Assembly (NCBI RefSeq): GCF_009857815.1
Contig: NZ_WVVW01000001.1
Location: forward strand, 1,488,001 to 1,552,000
DNA: 64,000 nt
Direction: 5' to 3'
Source of the DNA: Pseudomaricurvus sp. HS19
Lineage (GTDB): Bacteria > Pseudomonadota > Gammaproteobacteria > Pseudomonadales > Cellvibrionaceae
The notes beneath the pieces are model-generated. The model did not search any database. It was not told the DNA's origin and was given only the letters and a program-made list of their open reading frames with translations. The position numbers were made by a program, and so were the translations under genes. Below are positions 41,161-50,150 of the stretch, one piece after another. The number at the start of each line of letters is the position of its first letter. Within the stretch, counting starts at the first letter, position 1.

Positions 41161-41799
41161 TCAGGGCGCCAGCCGTTCGATCTGCCAGCCATCGCCAGCG
41201 CGCGTGTATTGAAAGCGGTCGTGCAGGCGGTTGGACCCACCCTGCCAGAACTCGATAGAGCTCGGCACCACGCGAAATCCACCCCAGAAATCCGGCAGCG
41301 GAATCTGGCCGTGGCTGAACTTCTCTTTCATAGCATTGAATTGTTGCAGCAACAGCTGGCGCGACGAAATAGGCCGGCTCTGGGCCGAGGCCCAGGCCGC
41401 CAGCTGGCTCTCCTTGGGTCGCGAGGCGAAATACTTCAGCGACTCAGCGGTACTCACCTTCTGCGCCCGACCGCAGATCTTTACCTGCCGCTCCAGCGGG
41501 TGCCAGGGGAAGTGCAGGCTGATCAACGGGTTTTGCTCCAGGTCTTTGGCCTTGTGGCTGCCGTAATTGGTAAAAAACACAAAGCCCGCCGTATCGACGT
41601 GTTTGAGCAGCACAATACGCTGACTGGGTTGTCCATCCGGCGCTACCGTCGCTACGGTCATGGCGGTCGGATCCGGCAGGCCGGCATCAATGGCCTGGCG
41701 CAACCATTTCTCGAACTGTTGAATGGGGCAATCAGCCAAATCATTGCGACGCAGGCCACCCTGCAGATAATCGCGGCGTATTTGTTCGAGATCCATCAT
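41161..41799 (-). CDS. pdxH: Pyridoxamine 5'-phosphate oxidase
   Basis: 212-residue FMN enzyme making pyridoxal 5'-phosphate. Blocks: [73 protein letters not shown], and the tail [28 protein letters not shown], all diagnostic. Two ATGs in a row (41799, 41796) can start it. The quinone oxidoreductase follows 29 bp downstream on the same strand. Confidence 0.96.
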   Translation of the reverse strand: MMDLEQIRRDYLQGGLRRNDLADCPIQQFEKWLRQAIDAGLPDPTAMTVATVAPDGQPSQRIVLLKHVDTAGFVFFTNYGSHKAKDLEQNPLISLHFPWHPLERQVKICGRAQKVSTAESLKYFASRPKESQLAAWASAQSRPISSRQLLLQQFNAMKEKFSHGQIPLPDFWGGFRVVPSSIEFWQGGSNRLHDRFQYTRAGDGWQIERLAP

Positions 41800-41875
41800 G
41801 GGCAAAGCACCGACAGGAAAGTAAAAACAGGCGAAAATTGTACTCCTATTCCCCGTCAAAATCAGGCGTGGTTAA

Positions 41876-42526
41876 ATGGCTGGTGCACCCGCAATGACCA
41901 GAGCTATGAGCCCTTCCCCCCCCCCTCCGTCACCAGACAATACCTCTGCCCTGCTGCTGGCCGGGGGCCGGTCGCGCCGCATGGGCAGCAACAAAGCGCT
42001 GCTGGCCTGGGGTAACGTGCGACTGGTGGATCATCTTCTGGGCCTGCTGCAAAGCCAATGCAGGCAGGTGCTTGTCAGCACCAATACCGTCATTGACGCC
42101 CTGCCCGCAACCGTGCCGCAGCTGAGCGACACCATCACTGATGCCGGTCCGCTGGGCGGTGTACTGACAGGACTGGAGTGGTTACAGCAATACTCCACGG
42201 ATGAGTGGCTGCTGAGCTGCGCCGTGGATACCCCCGGTATACCGGCGGACCTGCTGGCGAGCCTGATCAGGGCGTGGGAGAGTGGCAGCGGCGTGGTGGT
42301 GCCGGTGTACCAACAGCGCCTGCATCCGACCTGCAGCCTCTGGCACCGCTCTGTGGCATCACAGCTGCGGCGCTATCTGGAGGACGGCGAGCGCCGCATG
42401 CTGCGTTTTCTGGACAGCACGTCACACAGCCTGGCGGCCTTTGATGATCGGGACGGGGATCCGTTTATCAACCTCAACACGCCGGAAGAGCTGGCCGGAC
42501 AGCAGTCACAGCCTCACCGTCCCTGA
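41876..42526 (+). CDS. mobA: Molybdenum cofactor guanylyltransferase
   Basis: About 216 residues. It adds GMP to Moco to give the guanine dinucleotide form needed by DMSO-reductase-type enzymes such as the NasA nitrate reductase in this window. Nucleotide loop ALLLAGGRSRRMGSNKALL and the metal-binding VDTPGIPADLL are present, plus PTCSLWH and a tail DPFINLNTPEEL. The start is uncertain (ATGs at 41876, 41894 and 41906). Converges on the PP2C/kinase gene with a 5-bp gap. Confidence 0.93.
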   Translation: MAGAPAMTRAMSPSPPPPSPDNTSALLLAGGRSRRMGSNKALLAWGNVRLVDHLLGLLQSQCRQVLVSTNTVIDALPATVPQLSDTITDAGPLGGVLTGLEWLQQYSTDEWLLSCAVDTPGIPADLLASLIRAWESGSGVVVPVYQQRLHPTCSLWHRSVASQLRRYLEDGERRMLRFLDSTSHSLAAFDDRDGDPFINLNTPEELAGQQSQPHRP

Positions 42527-42531
42527 CAGGC

Positions 42532-44283
42532 TCAGCGTAAAATCCACCAGGCCTCCAGCAGGACGATCACCAACAACAGCCCTGCCACCCACTGCCAGAA
42601 GAGCACCGGGTTGCGCTGCATCAGCGGCGCGGCATGGCGCGTCTGCAGCAGTGAGGTGTTGGGGGTTTTCAGGTCCGCCATAAATTCGGACATCACGCTG
42701 TAGCGGGCTGGCAATGAGGCCGCGCAGGCTTTCTCCAGCGCCAGGTCCATCCACTCCGGCAGGTCACTCCGAAAGCTGCGCGCCGACAGGTAGGTCCAGT
42801 CCTGGTAGCGCTGCGGGTTGCGCTGTTGCGCGGCGGACGTGCGGTACGGCAGATGACCGGTGAGCATTTCATACACAATGACACCGATCGAGAAAATGTC
42901 CGACTGATGAACCCCCGCCTCACCACGCAGGTACTCCGGCGCGATGTAGTCCACGGAACCTACCGGCACCTCGTCCTCAAGCGGGCTGGCAATCTCCTCC
43001 AGGCCGTCCACCTTTACCGTACCAAAATCCAGAATCACCACTTCGCCCTGCGGTGTCAGCATGATGTTCTCCGGCTTCAGGTCGCGATGCACCATACCCA
43101 TACGCTGGAATACCCGCACGCCGCGAACAATAGAATCGGCGATATTACGCACGGTTTCGAGTGCCGGCTGCGGATGATCAATCATCCACTGGCGCAGGGT
43201 CTGCCCTTCAACGAAATCACACAAGTGATAGAGAAAACGGGAGTCAGCCGGACGCTCGTGAATTTTCATCACCCGCGGACTGTTGAGCCGCCGCCCCACC
43301 CACTGCTCGCGGATAAAACCCTCAAGATACTGCGGGTCTTCGGCAAAATTGGCGGAAGGCGCCTTGAGCACAAAGCGGCGCCCATTGCGGCTGGACTTCA
43401 CCAGGTAGAGATGGCTGCGGGTCCCGCTATAGAGCACCCGCAGCACTTCAAACTCATCAATGCGGTTACCCACGTCCATCACCGGCGGGATCACCAGTTC
43501 GGTCAGCTGCCGGTGCACTTCATCCACATCCGCCTGCGGCAACTCGCACACCCGCAGCAGCAGGCAGCTGAGATTATCGTCACTGCCGGCGGCCAGGGCC
43601 TGTTCAACAATATATTGCGCCAACTGCTCCAGTGACTCACAGGGCTGCTGCAGCAACTGCTGTAAACGTTCCGGAGAGAGGAACTCATGCACACCGTCGG
43701 TGGTAAAGAGCAGCAGGTCTCCCACTTCGAGCAGCTCGGTGGAATAGTCCACCTCCAGGTGACTGTCCATGCCCAGCGCCCGCGTAATAAAACTCTTGCC
43801 GCCGCGGTTGGCGTGGGCGTGGTCGCGGGTCAACAACTGCAACTGACCATCCCGCAAACACCAGATACGACTGTCACCAGCGTGCAGCAGATGCACGGTA
43901 TTGGATTTCAGAACCGCCGCCGAAAAGGTGGTCACCAAACCGTTGTGGCGCTGCGATCCCTGCTGGCCATGGAAATACAACCAACTGTTGAGGGAGGTGA
44001 GAACCCGGGCGGCAGATTTACGTACACTCCAGCTGTCCGGCGTACTGTAGTAATCCTCGATAAATTGCGTAACGCTGGTAATGCTGGCCTGCTGGGCGCG
44101 ATCACTGCAACTCACGCCATCCGCGATACAGGCCACAATACCCTTGTAGACCACCGCCGACTGACTGACCGGCAGCTTGGCCGCAAAGGCATCTTCATTG
44201 CGCTCTTTGGGCCCGGGGCTACTGAAGCCACCGACCTCCGCCCGCAGCACCCCGGCCGGTGCCACCGCCTGCTCCATCGTCAT
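42532..44283 (-). CDS. PP2C phosphatase-Ser/Thr kinase fusion with C-terminal membrane anchor
   Basis: About 583 residues. Residues about 15-245 form a PP2C phosphatase (KERNEDAFAAKL, IACIADGVSCSD, LLHAGDSRIWCL, LLFTTDGVHEFL, GSDDNLSCLLL, with metal-binding Asp). Residues about 260-535 form a Hanks-type kinase: VLKAPS lysine, MVHRDLKPENIML catalytic loop, VILDFGTVKV, SVDYIAPEYL; the glycine loop LYSGTRSHLYLV is degenerate. A final helix (WVAGLLLVIVLLEAWWIL) anchors it. Downstream of the nitrate transporter, as in the nitrate assimilation cluster of Pseudomonas. Start at 44283 preferred over a GTG at 44313. Confidence 0.92.
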   Translation of the reverse strand: MTMEQAVAPAGVLRAEVGGFSSPGPKERNEDAFAAKLPVSQSAVVYKGIVACIADGVSCSDRAQQASITSVTQFIEDYYSTPDSWSVRKSAARVLTSLNSWLYFHGQQGSQRHNGLVTTFSAAVLKSNTVHLLHAGDSRIWCLRDGQLQLLTRDHAHANRGGKSFITRALGMDSHLEVDYSTELLEVGDLLLFTTDGVHEFLSPERLQQLLQQPCESLEQLAQYIVEQALAAGSDDNLSCLLLRVCELPQADVDEVHRQLTELVIPPVMDVGNRIDEFEVLRVLYSGTRSHLYLVKSSRNGRRFVLKAPSANFAEDPQYLEGFIREQWVGRRLNSPRVMKIHERPADSRFLYHLCDFVEGQTLRQWMIDHPQPALETVRNIADSIVRGVRVFQRMGMVHRDLKPENIMLTPQGEVVILDFGTVKVDGLEEIASPLEDEVPVGSVDYIAPEYLRGEAGVHQSDIFSIGVIVYEMLTGHLPYRTSAAQQRNPQRYQDWTYLSARSFRSDLPEWMDLALEKACAASLPARYSVMSEFMADLKTPNTSLLQTRHAAPLMQRNPVLFWQWVAGLLLVIVLLEAWWILR

Positions 44284-44320
44284 GCAGCTTCCATCCAGAA
44301 CTGTTTCCTTCACAAACGAA

Positions 44321-44343
44321 AGCGGCCATCAGTGATGGCCGCT
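44321..44343 (-). terminator. Hairpin between the nitrate transporter and kinase genes
   Basis: Perfect 10-bp stem AGCGGCCATC / GATGGCCGCT with a 3-nt loop, followed on the minus strand by TTTCGTTTG. It may reduce read-through into the phosphatase/kinase gene. Confidence 0.55.
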
Positions 44344-44389
44344 CCGTAAATTCACTCTGCACCCTCAACAGGTGCGAGCTTGCTCAGAC

Positions 44390-45865
44390 TCAGGCTTTTG
44401 CCACATCAATCAGAGCAACGGTACCATCTTCATTCACTTCAGCAATCTGCCCGGACGGCTCTTCCATAAAGAGCAGGGTAACAAAGCCAACCACTGCTGT
44501 ACCGGCGATCACGTAGAAGAAGGTGCTGTAATCCACCAGCGACAAAACCGTCAGATAAACCACCGCACCCACGTTACCATAGGCACCGGTCATGCCGGCA
44601 ATCTGACCGGTGAGACGACGCTTGATCAACGGCACTACCGCAAACACAGCACCTTCACCGGATTGCACGAAGAAAGAACAGGCCATGGCGGCAAACACGG
44701 CCAGCCACAGCGGCCAGGAGCTGTCCACTTGCCCCATCATGAAGTAACCCACGGCCAGGCCTGCAGTGAGAATCAGCAGGGTTGGCTTGCGCCCGAACTT
44801 GTCGGACAACCAGCCACCGCCCGGGCGGGACATCAGGTTCATAAAGGCATAGGCAGACGCCACCATACCTGCCATCACCGGGGTCAGCTCGAAGGTTTCC
44901 GAGAAGAACAGCGGCAACATGGAAACCACTGCCAGCTCGGAGCCAAAGGTGGCGAAGTAAAGGATATTCAACACCGCTACCTGCTTGAAGCTGTAGCGCT
45001 GAATTTCAGGCACCGGCTCCTTGAAAATATTCTTGTTCACCCGCCACACGTGGGAGAGATCGTAGAGGTAGAGGCACGTCAGACCAATGTAGATGGCGTT
45101 TACCACACCATCACTCAACAACTTGACGCCGGCAGGAGAGAGCTTCCAGGCCAGCAGAGCCAGGGCCGCGTACATCGGCACCTTCATGATCAACAGGAAG
45201 AAGAAATCGCCTTTGGAAGTCACTTCCATCGCACCCAGGTTTTTGGGGCGGAAGTAAGTGGAACCCTTGGGAGTATCGGAAACCGAGTTGTAGAAGACGA
45301 AGGCAAACAGCAGGCTCATGACACCGGTAATACCGATGGCATAGCGCCAGCCGTCATCACCGCCAAACATCAACGCAACGGTAGGCAGGGTAAAGGCCGC
45401 CGCCGCGGAGCCAAAGTTACCCCAGCCACCATAGACGCCTTCCGCGGTACCCAGCTCGTTGTGGGGGAACCACTCCGACACCAGGCGAATCCCGATCACA
45501 AAGCCGGCACCGATAAAGCCGAGGGCAAAACGGGCAATGGCCGCCTGCACAAAGTTATCAGCCACCGCGAACATGAAACAGGGTATGGAGCAGACCGCCA
45601 GCAGCGCGGAGTAGACCAGCCGCGGGCCATATTTGTCCGTGAGCATACCGATCAGCACACGGGCCGGGATGGTAAATGCCACATTGAGAATCAACAGGGT
45701 TTTGATCTCAGCGGTGGTCAGACCCAGGGAGGTCTTGATGGACTGCAACAGCGGTGCGGCGTTAAACCACACCACGAAGGTAATAAAAAATGCCATCCAG
45801 CTGAGATGAAGTATTTTCATCTTGCCGGTGAACGAGAACAGGTTGAACTTCTCTGCTGTACTCAT
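44390..45865 (-). CDS. Nitrate/nitrite transporter, NarK/NasA type MFS
   Basis: 491-residue inner membrane transporter with about 12 helices. Signature segments are LHLSWMAFFITFVVWFNAAPLLQSIKTSLGLT at the N-terminus, ARVLIGMLTDKYGPRL, and the nitrate signatures GFIGAGFVIGIRLVSEWFP and AEGVYGGWGNFGSAAAAFTLP with helix-5-type Gly repeats. Context (sigma54-type promoter, phosphatase/kinase fusion downstream) indicates the assimilatory uptake role. GGAG lies 9 nt before the ATG. Leader of about 30 nt. Confidence 0.92.
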   Translation of the reverse strand: MSTAEKFNLFSFTGKMKILHLSWMAFFITFVVWFNAAPLLQSIKTSLGLTTAEIKTLLILNVAFTIPARVLIGMLTDKYGPRLVYSALLAVCSIPCFMFAVADNFVQAAIARFALGFIGAGFVIGIRLVSEWFPHNELGTAEGVYGGWGNFGSAAAAFTLPTVALMFGGDDGWRYAIGITGVMSLLFAFVFYNSVSDTPKGSTYFRPKNLGAMEVTSKGDFFFLLIMKVPMYAALALLAWKLSPAGVKLLSDGVVNAIYIGLTCLYLYDLSHVWRVNKNIFKEPVPEIQRYSFKQVAVLNILYFATFGSELAVVSMLPLFFSETFELTPVMAGMVASAYAFMNLMSRPGGGWLSDKFGRKPTLLILTAGLAVGYFMMGQVDSSWPLWLAVFAAMACSFFVQSGEGAVFAVVPLIKRRLTGQIAGMTGAYGNVGAVVYLTVLSLVDYSTFFYVIAGTAVVGFVTLLFMEEPSGQIAEVNEDGTVALIDVAKA

Positions 45866-45905
45866 AACGCCAATCTCCAGTTTACGTCACGCCTGACGCC
45901 CACAA

Positions 45906-45922
45906 AGCAGAGATCATGCCAA
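45906..45922 (-). promoter_or_regulatory. Sigma54 promoter of the nitrate transporter operon
   Basis: Minus-strand TTGGCATGATCTCTGCT agrees with YTGGCACGRNNNTTGCW except two positions and keeps the GG-GC spacing. Start predicted near 45895. About 100 bp upstream lies GTGCAATAGCGCACCATATAAA-type sequence (45996-46016), a possible activator site. Confidence 0.7.
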
Positions 45923-46107
45923 AGTAAAACTCCCTTTCTTATCAATAGGTTATAAAATTACACCATCCATCAAAGAAAAATAAGGCACACATAGAGTGCA
46001 ATAGCGCACCATATAAACACACAAACCAGCAGAAGCAGGTTCAGCCATCTGCCAAAAAACCATGAGCCTCATCCGTCGCCGCACCACCATAGAGCACGAT
46101 ACTACTA

Positions 46108-47463
46108 TTACTCCACTGGAACCGCTTTCACCGCCGGCACCTTGAGTCGCACATTGCGCAAAAGCAGGCAGGCACACAGGTCGCCCATCACATTAACCAC
46201 CGTACGCACCATATCGAGGATGCGATCCACGCCAAGCAGCAGTGCTACGCCCACGGAAGGTATGCCGACGGACTCCAGAATCATGGCCAGGATGACAATG
46301 CCTGCACCGGGTGTCGCCGGTGAACCCACCGCCGCGGCCACACTCATAAACACCACCAGCACCAGGCTCATCACATCCAGGTCCACCGCAAACACCTGCG
46401 ACAGGAACACCACAGCCACACCCTGGTAGAGCGCCGTGCCGGTCATATTCACCGTAGCTCCCAGGGGGATCACAAACTTGGTGACCTGCTCCGGAACCTT
46501 CAGGCGACTCTCCGCCGTCTGCAGGGAGAGCGGCATCACCGCCGCCGAACTGGAGGTGGAAAACGCCAGCAACAGTAACTCCCGGGTCTCCTGCAGGAAC
46601 ACACGGGCCGTCATCCCGCTGAGTAACCGGACAATCAGCAGGTAGATCAATGCCAGCAACAGCAGACCCAGCACCACCGTCACCATGTACACCAGCATGC
46701 CGGTGAGAATATCCAGCCCCACCATCGCCGTCAGCCGGGCCACCAATCCAAAAACCGCATAGGGCGCCAGCTTCATGGCCCAGGAGACCACCTTCATGCA
46801 CAACTCCTGCACCGCCACCACCAGGCTGAAAATCGGCCCGCTCTTGTCGGTATCCATGGATATCAGGGCGATACCCACGATCACAGCAAACAGGATCACC
46901 TGCAGCATCTCGCCATTGACCATGGATTGCAGGGGGTTGGCAGGCAACAGCCCCATCAGCCGGGTCGGCACCTCCCCCAGTGACGGCAAGGCAAACGCTG
47001 CCACATCCGCAGTCACCGCTTCCTGCTCCACCAGATGCTGCATCGCTTCACGATCCACGTAGTGGCCGGGATTAATCAGGCCGGCCAAACTCAATCCGAT
47101 CAGGGATGCCAGCACCGTCATCGCCAGGAAGAAAAGGCCGCTGCGCAAGCCCATCTGCTTGAGCAGGTTGATGTCCGAAGAGGCGGTCAGCCCACGCACA
47201 ATAGAGGCGAACACCAGCGGCACCACGATCATCTGCACCAACGCCAGGAACAGCTTGCCCGGCAGCGCCAGCCAGTTGGCCACCACCATAGCGGTATCCT
47301 GCGACACCAGCGCCAGGTCTGGCCCCAGCAGCACGCCGGTGATCACACCCAGCCCGAGGCCGATCAACACCTTCACCCACAGATGCCCCTGCACCAGTCG
47401 ATCGAGGCCGGCGGAGAGGGATTTCAGGGACGGTAACTGCCTTTCCAGTTGATTGAGATGCAC
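46108..47463 (-). CDS. Dicarboxylate/amino acid:cation symporter (DAACS family)
   Basis: 451-residue inner membrane transporter of the GltP/DctA family, using sodium or proton gradient. Family signatures: AFSTSSSAAVMPLSL (serine-rich re-entrant loop), IPLGATVNMTGTALYQG, and GVDRILDMVRTVVNVMGD near the end, where Arg contributes to acidic amino acid recognition in glutamate transporters. Glutamate/aspartate or C4-dicarboxylate substrate is likely. An N-terminal cytoplasmic extension of about 28 residues precedes the first helix. A single gene by context. Confidence 0.9.
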   Translation of the reverse strand: MHLNQLERQLPSLKSLSAGLDRLVQGHLWVKVLIGLGLGVITGVLLGPDLALVSQDTAMVVANWLALPGKLFLALVQMIVVPLVFASIVRGLTASSDINLLKQMGLRSGLFFLAMTVLASLIGLSLAGLINPGHYVDREAMQHLVEQEAVTADVAAFALPSLGEVPTRLMGLLPANPLQSMVNGEMLQVILFAVIVGIALISMDTDKSGPIFSLVVAVQELCMKVVSWAMKLAPYAVFGLVARLTAMVGLDILTGMLVYMVTVVLGLLLLALIYLLIVRLLSGMTARVFLQETRELLLLAFSTSSSAAVMPLSLQTAESRLKVPEQVTKFVIPLGATVNMTGTALYQGVAVVFLSQVFAVDLDVMSLVLVVFMSVAAAVGSPATPGAGIVILAMILESVGIPSVGVALLLGVDRILDMVRTVVNVMGDLCACLLLRNVRLKVPAVKAVPVE

Positions 47464-47507
47464 AGCCGATCCTCCATGTTCAGCAAGGTCTTACCAGAGT
47501 CTGAACA

Positions 47508-47579
47508 CAAATCGCCCGGCTGCAAGGCCGGGCGACGTGTTCAGTTCGAAGCGGTTTCCGTGTGGTTGCGGAAACCGCT
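47508..47579 (-). terminator. Two hairpins after pyruvate kinase
   Basis: AGCGGTTTCCG / CGGAAACCGCT (47549-47579), then CGCCCGGC / GGCCGGGCG (47508-47530) followed on the minus strand by ATTTGTGTT. Probably the pyk terminator, only moderately T-rich. Confidence 0.55.
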
Positions 47580-47598
47580 GGTCAACGCACCGAATCTC

Positions 47599-49017
47599 TC
47601 ACTCGGTATCGTGGCACAGCTCCCGCACCTGGATGGCATCCACCCCGCTGCCGGATACCCCCAGCGCATCAGAGATCACCACCACTTGATCCCCCTCATG
47701 AAATCCCGACTGCTCCAGCAGCGACGCGAAGGCCTTGCTGAGGGTTTTTTCCGGGTCGCGACTGAAGGAGAGCTTGTGGGCGTAAACATTGCGGTTCAGC
47801 GCCAGCTGCCGGCGGGTACGGCCATCGTTGGTAAAGGCGTGAATACTCGGTGTCACCGGGTGACAGTTGGTGACATAGTTGGCCATGCGCCCGCGACGGG
47901 TAATCACCACAATGGCCTTCACCCCCAGTGAATCGGCCAAATGCACCGCACTGGCAGCCAGATTCTGTTTGGGGTGGTTTTTAAGCAGCCCGTCGGTAAA
48001 ACGCAGACCGCGATGGCGCTCGATACTGGCGGCGATCCGGGCCATATTCTCCACGCACTTGACCGGGTACTTGCCCACGGTGGTCTCACCGGAGAGCATC
48101 ACCGCATCCGCCTCTTCATAGACCGCGTTGGCCACATCGGTCACTTCGGCGCGGGTGGGCATGGGGTTGTCGATCATCGACTCCAGCAGGTGAGTGGCAA
48201 CAATCACCCGCTTGCCCTGCATGGCGCACTTGCGCACGATGCGGCGCTGGATATTGGGCAACTCCCAGAAATCCACCTCCACACCCAGGTCGCCGCGCGC
48301 CACCATAATGCCATCGGCCTTGTCGATGATGTCATCGATATTGCGCACACCCTCCTGGTCCTCGATCTTGGCGATCACCTTGACCTTGTCGCACTTGCTG
48401 CCCAGCAGTTCATGCAACTGCTCGATATCCTGGGCCTCACGCACAAACGACAGGGCGATATAGTCCACGTCCATCTCCAGCCCGAAGGCGATGTCGGCGC
48501 GATCCTTTTCAGTAATCGCCGGCAGGTTCACCCGGATGCCCGGCAGGTTCACGTGACGCTTGCTCTTCAGCACGCCGCCATCCACCACCTTGCAGCGCAT
48601 GACACGGTGATCCTTCTCCAGGATCTCCAGGTTGATCAGGCCGTTGTCCACGGTCAGCTTGTCGCCCACCTGCATGTCTTCAATGAGGTTTTCGTAGTTG
48701 ACCATCAAGGAGTGCTCTTCCACATCCTCGGCACCACGTGCCACCACGGAGATAACATCACCCTGCTTCAGGTCGAGGCTGCTGTCGCGCTCACCGGTGC
48801 GAATTTCCGGCCCCTGGGTATCCAGCAGGATCGCCACCGGGTAATTGAGGCGGGTGTTGAGGGTCTGGATGCGCTTGATAACTTCGGCGTGCGCCTCATG
48901 GCTGCCGTGGGACATGTTGAGACGGGCCACATTCATGCCCGCCTGCGCCAGCTTCTCCAGCATCTCGTAACTTTCGGTTGCCGGTCCGATGGTGCAGATA
49001 ATTTTGGTTTTGCGCAT
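47599..49017 (-). CDS. pyk: Pyruvate kinase
   Basis: 472-residue glycolytic enzyme making pyruvate and ATP from PEP. N-terminal RKTKIICTIGPATESYEML, LNMSHGSHEAH, ILLDTQGPEIRTGE, active-site VIAKIEDQEGVRNIDDI (catalytic Lys and Mg-binding Glu), MVARGDLGVEV, and the C-terminal allosteric domain with VVITRRGRMANYVTNCHPVTP. Length and tail fit the PykA form. No other glycolytic gene lies beside it. Confidence 0.96.
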   Translation of the reverse strand: MRKTKIICTIGPATESYEMLEKLAQAGMNVARLNMSHGSHEAHAEVIKRIQTLNTRLNYPVAILLDTQGPEIRTGERDSSLDLKQGDVISVVARGAEDVEEHSLMVNYENLIEDMQVGDKLTVDNGLINLEILEKDHRVMRCKVVDGGVLKSKRHVNLPGIRVNLPAITEKDRADIAFGLEMDVDYIALSFVREAQDIEQLHELLGSKCDKVKVIAKIEDQEGVRNIDDIIDKADGIMVARGDLGVEVDFWELPNIQRRIVRKCAMQGKRVIVATHLLESMIDNPMPTRAEVTDVANAVYEEADAVMLSGETTVGKYPVKCVENMARIAASIERHRGLRFTDGLLKNHPKQNLAASAVHLADSLGVKAIVVITRRGRMANYVTNCHPVTPSIHAFTNDGRTRRQLALNRNVYAHKLSFSRDPEKTLSKAFASLLEQSGFHEGDQVVVISDALGVSGSGVDAIQVRELCHDTE

Positions 49018-49107
49018 CCGTTGGTCTCCAGTTTACTGCCTTGCGGAAGTGCATCTTACTGCAAGCAGAGAAGGAATGGGCAGGCAATCTGACGGCGTTG
49101 TTGCAGT

Positions 49108-49416
49108 TTACCCGGCGGCAGGTACCAGATCCTGCAGCCCGCCCAGATCCATCAGGGATCGCAGGCGTTCAGGCAACGCACTGACCCGCACCTGCTTATC
49201 AACGTCTGCAGCCGTTCGCAGCCAGCTCAACAACAGGGTAGTGGCTGCACTGTTACAGGAAGTGATACGGGAGAAGTCCAGCTGGCAGCTGGGCGGCGCT
49301 TGCTGTCGCAACCAGTCGTTGCCGGCGTGCAGCAGAGCTACCACAGAATGGAAATCCACCACCCCCTGCACGTAGAGTGTGTCACCACCAAATTCAAGGC
49401 TGGCAACAGCGTTCAT
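49108..49416 (-). CDS. mlaB: MlaB, STAS-domain subunit of the phospholipid transporter
   Basis: 102-residue cytoplasmic STAS protein that binds MlaF and is needed for complex activity. STAS core: LYVQGVVDFHSVVALLHAG, CQLDFSRITSCNSAATTLLLSWLRTA with the loop Ser/Thr region, and VSALPERLRSLMDLGGL. The ATG at 49416 shares its A with the mlaC stop (TGATG), so translation is coupled. Last gene of mlaFEDCB. Confidence 0.88.
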   Translation of the reverse strand: MNAVASLEFGGDTLYVQGVVDFHSVVALLHAGNDWLRQQAPPSCQLDFSRITSCNSAATTLLLSWLRTAADVDKQVRVSALPERLRSLMDLGGLQDLVPAAG

Positions 49417-50150
49417 CAACCCCCCTGCCCTGCACTGTCCTGCTGCGGAGACTTACTGCCCGACTTGCTGCGGGCAGCCTGACCCATCAGGGACTGCCAG
49501 TTATCCACCACATAATCGACGTCGCCGCCGTTACGCTCTACGGCGTCGGCAAACTGGGAGCGATAGGTCGCCCCCATATTGACCCCTTCCACCACCACAT
49601 TGTAGATCTGCCATTCGCCACCCTTGTTGCGGTAAGCGCTGTATTGCACCACGTAGGCGTTGCCCTCTTTGGTATAGATGGTCTGCTGCACCCTGGCCTT
49701 GCCGGTACTGATATCATCGCCCGGCACCAGCACCACATCGATACGCTCCCCCTCAAAGGTGAGCAGCACATCGGCGTAGGTCTCAATCAGCACCCGCTCC
49801 ATGGTATCGGCGAAACGACTCACCCGTGCCTTGAACGCCTCCCGCTCCGCATCGCTGCCGAGGGATTTGTAGACCCGGGCGCTGGCGTAGGTGGCCATCA
49901 CACCGCGGGCAAAATATTCCGTGTCGATCACCGGGTGCAGCACACCGGACACTTCATGGTAGTAACGGGGTTTGTCTGCCGGGGCGTAACTGCGGGCATC
50001 ACGCGCCAACTGCAACAGCGACTCGGTGGCCTGCTGCACCATCGCCACCGGATCCTTGCGATCGATATCCGCGGCGCGGGCAACCGTCGCCAGGCAGAGA
50101 AGCAACAACGGTGCGGCCAGAAGCCGTTTCCAGCAATGGTGTGCCATCAT
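49416..50150 (-). CDS. mlaC: MlaC, periplasmic phospholipid-binding protein
   Basis: 244-residue exported protein. Signal peptide MMAHHCWKRLLAAPLLLLCLATVARA, then the Tol_Tol_Ttg2 domain: YYHEVSGVLHPVIDTEYFARGVMATYA, FKARVSRFADTMERVLIETYADVLLTF and WQIYNVVVEGVNMGATYRSQFADAVER. It shuttles phospholipid between the outer membrane MlaA complex and MlaFEDB. Starts on TAATG overlapping the mlaD stop. The tail is longer than in E. coli and rich in Ser/Gly. Confidence 0.94.
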   Translation of the reverse strand: MMAHHCWKRLLAAPLLLLCLATVARAADIDRKDPVAMVQQATESLLQLARDARSYAPADKPRYYHEVSGVLHPVIDTEYFARGVMATYASARVYKSLGSDAEREAFKARVSRFADTMERVLIETYADVLLTFEGERIDVVLVPGDDISTGKARVQQTIYTKEGNAYVVQYSAYRNKGGEWQIYNVVVEGVNMGATYRSQFADAVERNGGDVDYVVDNWQSLMGQAARSKSGSKSPQQDSAGQGG

